From QNZT01 sp964573205 (lineage in GTDB: Bacteria; Campylobacterota; Campylobacteria; Campylobacterales; QNZT01), in contig CAZNIT010000041.1 in NCBI GenBank assembly GCA_964573205.1, positions 62,001 through 126,000 of the forward strand: a stretch of DNA of 64,000 bases, read 5' to 3'. The stretch's first letter is position 1, and every line of letters begins with the position of its first letter. Below the pieces are notes generated by a model, which had not been told where the DNA came from, did no database searches, and saw only the letters and a program-made list of their open reading frames with translations. Position numbers and translations under genes: made by a program. Positions 61,310 to 64,000 of this stretch are shown piece after piece.

Positions 61310-62308
61310 TTAGTCAATACCGTTTAATGCGATATTCTTTCTTATATCTTCATTGACATCCGATTCGATGAATGATATAGCCTGAAAAATAGCATTTTTT
61401 ATCGCTATGTGATTACTTTTACCATGACATATAATCGTAGCTTTGTTGACGCCAAGAAGCGGAGCTCCGCCGTACTCGGCATAGTCGGTCTGTTTTTTAA
61501 GAAGCTTGAATACTCTTCTCATTAAAAGCGCACCGGTAAGAGCACTGGGAGATCGTTTAATATTCATTTTTATCAACTTAGAGATGGAGCTTGCGACTCC
61601 TTCACTCGTTTTGAGCAAAATATTTCCGACAAAACCGTCACAGACAATCACATCGACACTATCGTTGAATATGTCGTTTCCCTCAACGTTTCCGACAAAG
61701 GAGTTTATATTTTTCATGAGCCTAAACGAAGCTTTCGTCAAATCGTTGCCTTTTGATTCCTCTTCGCCGTTTGAGAGAAGTCCGACACGAGGTGAAGGTA
61801 CTTTTAAAACGTCTTTTGCATACGCCTCACCTAAAATGGCGAATTGAAAAAGATTTTCAGGTTTACAGTCCGTATTCGCACCTACATCCAAAACCAGACT
61901 TTTTCCTCCCGTCTGAGTCGGCATAAGCGTAGCTATCGCCGGGCGCTGAACACCCTCGATACGTCCTATACGAAGAGTCGCAAGACTCATAGTCGCACCG
62001 CTGTGTCCCGCCGAAACCAAAGCGTCGGCTCGAGAGTTTTTCACTAGATCGACAGCTTTATAAATAGAAGAGTTTTTACGCTTGAGTACATCGGTGGCGC
62101 TCTCGTCCATATCGAACACATCGTCGCATTCGATTATCTCAATATATTTCGCAAATTTTTTGGGAATTTTATGTGAAAAATCGGCACTATTTCCTACTAA
62201 TATCGCATTGAATTTTTTCTTGCTTTTTTTAAGTGCCAGTATCGTTCCCGTTACAATGGGTAAAGATCCATGATCACCCCCCATCGCGTCAATAGCTATA
62301 GTATGCAT
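61310..62308 (-). CDS. plsX: Phosphate acyltransferase PlsX
   Basis: 332 residues from ATG 62308, the start that puts IAIDAMGGDHGSLPIVTG at the N-terminus as in the family; a GTG at 62332 lies inside rpmF. Further blocks are SAGHSGATMSLATLRIGRI, LVLDVGANTDCKPENL, GLLSNGEEESKGNDLTK and VIVCDGFVGNILLKTSEG. It makes acyl-phosphate from acyl-ACP for phospholipid synthesis. It begins 7 bases after rpmF. Confidence 0.97.
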   Translation of the reverse strand: MHTIAIDAMGGDHGSLPIVTGTILALKKSKKKFNAILVGNSADFSHKIPKKFAKYIEIIECDDVFDMDESATDVLKRKNSSIYKAVDLVKNSRADALVSAGHSGATMSLATLRIGRIEGVQRPAIATLMPTQTGGKSLVLDVGANTDCKPENLFQFAILGEAYAKDVLKVPSPRVGLLSNGEEESKGNDLTKASFRLMKNINSFVGNVEGNDIFNDSVDVIVCDGFVGNILLKTSEGVASSISKLIKMNIKRSPSALTGALLMRRVFKLLKKQTDYAEYGGAPLLGVNKATIICHGKSNHIAIKNAIFQAISFIESDVNEDIRKNIALNGID

Positions 62309-62315
62309 TATCGTT

Positions 62316-62468
62316 CTATGCTTTATATTCACCTGTGGTTTTGTTTATTCGATGCGGCATTCTCCACGTTCCGTCGGCATCTTTTACCGGTTTTGGTAGT
62401 TTTAATTTATAATGCGTTCTTCTTTTCGCCGCTCTTGTTTTACTTACGCGTCTCTTTGGTACTGCCAT
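62316..62468 (-). CDS. rpmF: 50S ribosomal protein L32
   Basis: A 50-residue basic protein beginning AVPKRRVSKTRAAKRRTHYK and continuing with LKLPKPVKDADGTW and MPHRINKTTGEYKA. It is the cysteine-free variant of L32, so it does not need zinc. It starts 2 bases after the DUF177 stop and precedes plsX, the widespread DUF177-rpmF-plsX-fabH order. Confidence 0.95.
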   Translation of the reverse strand: MAVPKRRVSKTRAAKRRTHYKLKLPKPVKDADGTWRMPHRINKTTGEYKA

Positions 62469-62470
62469 AA

Positions 62471-62827
62471 TTATTCTCCTGATGTTTTATTACATTTTTC
62501 GCAATAGTGATAATCACTTCTTATCGCTTCTATTTCACCCGATATCACAGAATCAAAATCGACAAAATGATCGAAACACTCTATGACATCGAGACTCTCA
62601 CCTTCATATCCGCCGTCACTTACCTTTAAACTCATCTTCTCATCCAGACGATACATATACTCACTTGCGCATCTGTCGCACTCAAGCGGCAAATCGGCAC
62701 TTAGAGCGAACTCTATTGCAACAAGAGTGGAGGAAAGCTTCCTAAAGCTCCCTTTTGCCGAAAAAAATTCATTTTTCATCTCAAAAGGTGACTCCGTGGC
62801 GGAAATCTTACGAAACTCTATTTTCAC
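62471..62827 (-). CDS. DUF177 (YceD-type) protein
   Basis: 118 residues from a GTG start. The central region LPLECDRCASEYMYRLDEKM and the C-terminal CEKCNKTSG supply a CxxC pair each, typical of DUF177/YceD proteins, which accompany rpmF and have been linked to 23S rRNA processing or stability. The ribosome site is weak. It lies 19 bases from ndk and 2 bases before rpmF. Confidence 0.85.
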   Translation of the reverse strand: MKIEFRKISATESPFEMKNEFFSAKGSFRKLSSTLVAIEFALSADLPLECDRCASEYMYRLDEKMSLKVSDGGYEGESLDVIECFDHFVDFDSVISGEIEAIRSDYHYCEKCNKTSGE

Positions 62828-62846
62828 TATTTATTTTTATAATTTC

Positions 62847-63260
62847 TTATAATATCTCAATATCGCTAAAGAAATACTTTATTTCACGCTCAGCACTCTG
62901 TTTTGAGTCGCTTCCGTGCACAGCGTTTGCATCTATACTCTCTGCAAAATCGGCTCTGATCGTTCCGGCGGCAGCCTCTTTCGGATTCGTAGCACCCATA
63001 AGTTCTCTATTTTTCGCAATAGCTCCTTCACCTTCAAGAACCATCACGACAACCGGACCGCTCGTCATAAACTCAACAAGATCACCGAAAAAAGGTCTCT
63101 CTTTATGCTCGGCATAAAAACCTCCCGCCGTCTCTTCGCTTAACCGAATCTTTTTCATAGCGGCAACTCTCAATCCGTTGCTCTCAAATCTGTCAATTAT
63201 CTTTCCGATAACACCTTTTTTAACCGCATCCGGTTTTATGATCGATAGTGTCTGTTCCAT
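62847..63260 (-). CDS. ndk: Nucleoside diphosphate kinase
   Basis: 137 residues. The protein begins EQTLSIIKPDAVKKGVIGKI and has EHKERPFF, VVVMVLEGEGAI, RADFAESIDANAVHGSDS with the phospho-histidine, and SAEREIKYFF. It equilibrates nucleoside di- and triphosphates. A TATACT hexamer (63313-63308, minus) about 50 bases upstream may be its -10 box, suggesting the start of the DUF177-rpmF-plsX-fabH transcription unit. Confidence 0.97.
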   Translation of the reverse strand: MEQTLSIIKPDAVKKGVIGKIIDRFESNGLRVAAMKKIRLSEETAGGFYAEHKERPFFGDLVEFMTSGPVVVMVLEGEGAIAKNRELMGATNPKEAAAGTIRADFAESIDANAVHGSDSKQSAEREIKYFFSDIEIL

Positions 63261-63363
63261 TTTTATGTTGCTCCAAAACTTTTTTGACTATTAAAATAAA
63301 GGCTGAGAGTATATCAAATGAAATCTATAATAAAGTTTAAAGCGGGAAAAATAAGGAATTTAC

Positions 63364-63415
63364 GGGCGAAAGCGTACACTTTCACCCTACTCTTTTTTGA
63401 CAAAGATGTCAAAAA
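63364..63415 (-). terminator. Double hairpin after the ferredoxin gene
   Basis: On the minus strand, TTTTTGACA (63415-63407) pairs perfectly with TGTCAAAAA (63402-63394) around a 4-base loop. A second stem (63387-63379 with 63372-63364; nine pairs, one wobble) follows. They start 12 bases after the ferredoxin stop. At least the first looks like a bidirectional AT-rich terminator. Confidence 0.5.
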
Positions 63416-63426
63416 TCTATCTATAA

Positions 63427-63699
63427 TTACTCTTCGATAACCGGTTCGCCTTCGGCACCTCTGTTTTCGGAAACTCCAGGACCTTCAGCAGCACCCCATA
63501 CGATACATCCCTCGGTCGGACAAGCTTCGGCACATGCAGGCGTGTCATGATATCCTACACACTCAACACATTTGTCCGGATATACATAATATATCTCTTC
63601 TCCCGTCGGATTATCCTCGTCGTCAACAATAGCTTCTACCGGACACTCATCGATGCAAGCCCCGCAATTTATACATATATCCGTAATGATTACTGCCAT
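63427..63699 (-). CDS. 2[4Fe-4S] ferredoxin
   Basis: 90 residues. Cluster 1 ligands are in CINCGACIDECPVEAI, and cluster 2 is CVECVGYHDTPACAEACPTEGC with the eight-residue insertion typical of the Allochromatium-type (YfhL/FdxA-like) ferredoxins. A Glu/Gly-rich tail of about 25 residues follows. It is a low-potential cytoplasmic electron carrier, in Campylobacterota likely for pyruvate or 2-oxoglutarate oxidoreductases or NADH:quinone oxidoreductase. It is monocistronic with GAAGGAGA as ribosome site. Confidence 0.95.
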   Translation of the reverse strand: MAVIITDICINCGACIDECPVEAIVDDEDNPTGEEIYYVYPDKCVECVGYHDTPACAEACPTEGCIVWGAAEGPGVSENRGAEGEPVIEE

Positions 63700-63781
63700 A
63701 TTTTCTCCTTCACTTTAATATTAAGTTGACCTAAACTATAACATATGCTATATAAAAAATTTCTAAAACTATTAGTTTCAT

Positions 63782-64000
63782 TTATGATATATTGAAATAT
63801 TCTCTTATTTGTGACGCTTTGTCGGTTTTTTCCCAAGTAAAGTCGTCCATCTCCCTGCCGAAATGCCCATATACCGCAGTCTTTTTATAGATGGGTCTAA
63901 GAAGATCAAGACTCTGTATGATCCCTTTTGGAGTAAGACGAAAAAACTCTCTTACACAAGATTCCAGTCTGCTCTCATCGACTTTGGAAGTACCGTGAGT
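63782..64000 (-). CDS. metK: S-adenosylmethionine synthetase, C-terminal part (cut by window edge)
   Basis: The last 72 codons of MetK are present, ending REYFNIS and stop. The block LTPKGIIQSLDLLRPIYKKT followed by AVYGHFGREMDDFTWEKTDK is diagnostic for the C-terminal domain. The enzyme makes S-adenosylmethionine from methionine and ATP. The N-terminus and active-site lysines lie right of the window. Confidence 0.93.
   Translation of the reverse strand, partial: THGTSKVDESRLESCVREFFRLTPKGIIQSLDLLRPIYKKTAVYGHFGREMDDFTWEKTDKASQIREYFNIS

Noticed and set aside
1..64000. tRNA or rRNA genes, CRISPR arrays, insertion sequences, prophage or integrative-element ends
   Set aside because: Scanning the intergenic gaps showed no cloverleaf-like sequences, no spaced direct-repeat arrays and no transposase, integrase or phage genes. 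The cytochrome island has no mobility genes at its edges, so recent transfer is not supported from sequence alone.

Overview
The window is a 64 kb chromosomal stretch of a Campylobacterota (epsilonproteobacterial) genome, most likely a free-living, respiring member rather than a host-adapted Campylobacter or Helicobacter. The evidence is gene content and order: fused CcsBA (system II cytochrome c maturation), a UbiD-type menaquinone decarboxylase of the futalosine-pathway kind, a DUF2018 protein, a cheY-prmA-ftsH block, glutamyl-tRNA-reductase heme synthesis, a short RecO, and abundant c-type cytochromes. The species cannot be named from the sequence alone. I see no tRNA or rRNA gene, insertion sequence, prophage or CRISPR array.

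Region 1 (1-21,400) is accessory and is the striking part. After a partial metY and an NrfJ/OB-fold lipoprotein come a monoheme cytochrome c, a periplasmic sensor protein, an OmpR-type response regulator and a histidine kinase. A strongly translated tetraheme cytochrome follows, with OmcE-like features (4 CxxCH, at least 4 spare histidines, about 195 mature residues). Next is a five-gene set: beta-propeller lipoprotein, PpiC/SurA-type isomerase, 587-residue outer-membrane barrel, second beta-propeller, NTF2-like protein. A CcsBA heme lyase closes the plus-strand part. Convergent to it, behind a small barrel gene, lies a minus-strand operon for a NapC/NirT-like tetraheme quinol dehydrogenase, a 3-heme, a 12-motif, a 7-heme and an 8-heme cytochrome. 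In total 39 heme-attachment motifs lie within about 19 kb. I infer a complete extracellular electron transfer route: menaquinol, NapC-like protein, periplasmic multihemes, outer-membrane conduit, extracellular cytochrome filament, with its own sensor system and heme lyase. A subtilisin-like protease gene lies beyond the operon.

Region 2 (23,500-37,500, plus strand) is housekeeping: trpS, serS, a TPR membrane protein, an OmpA-family protein with a partner helix-hairpin-helix membrane protein, an exonuclease, hisH, hisA, cheY, prmA, ftsH and leuA.

Region 3 (37,500-64,000, almost all minus strand) holds an L,D-transpeptidase, a second small barrel paralogous to the one at 14.9 kb, and the tightly packed UbiD-hemC-Dsb-fxsA-proS-hemA-polyprenyl synthase block. 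It continues with dus, dksA, rlmH, thiE-like, accD, an inositol-monophosphatase-family gene without a standard start codon, gltD and gltB. recO (plus strand) is followed by fabH, plsX, rpmF, DUF177, ndk, a 2[4Fe-4S] ferredoxin and the 3' end of metK. Many of these genes overlap by 1-11 bases, which suggests long operons with translational coupling.
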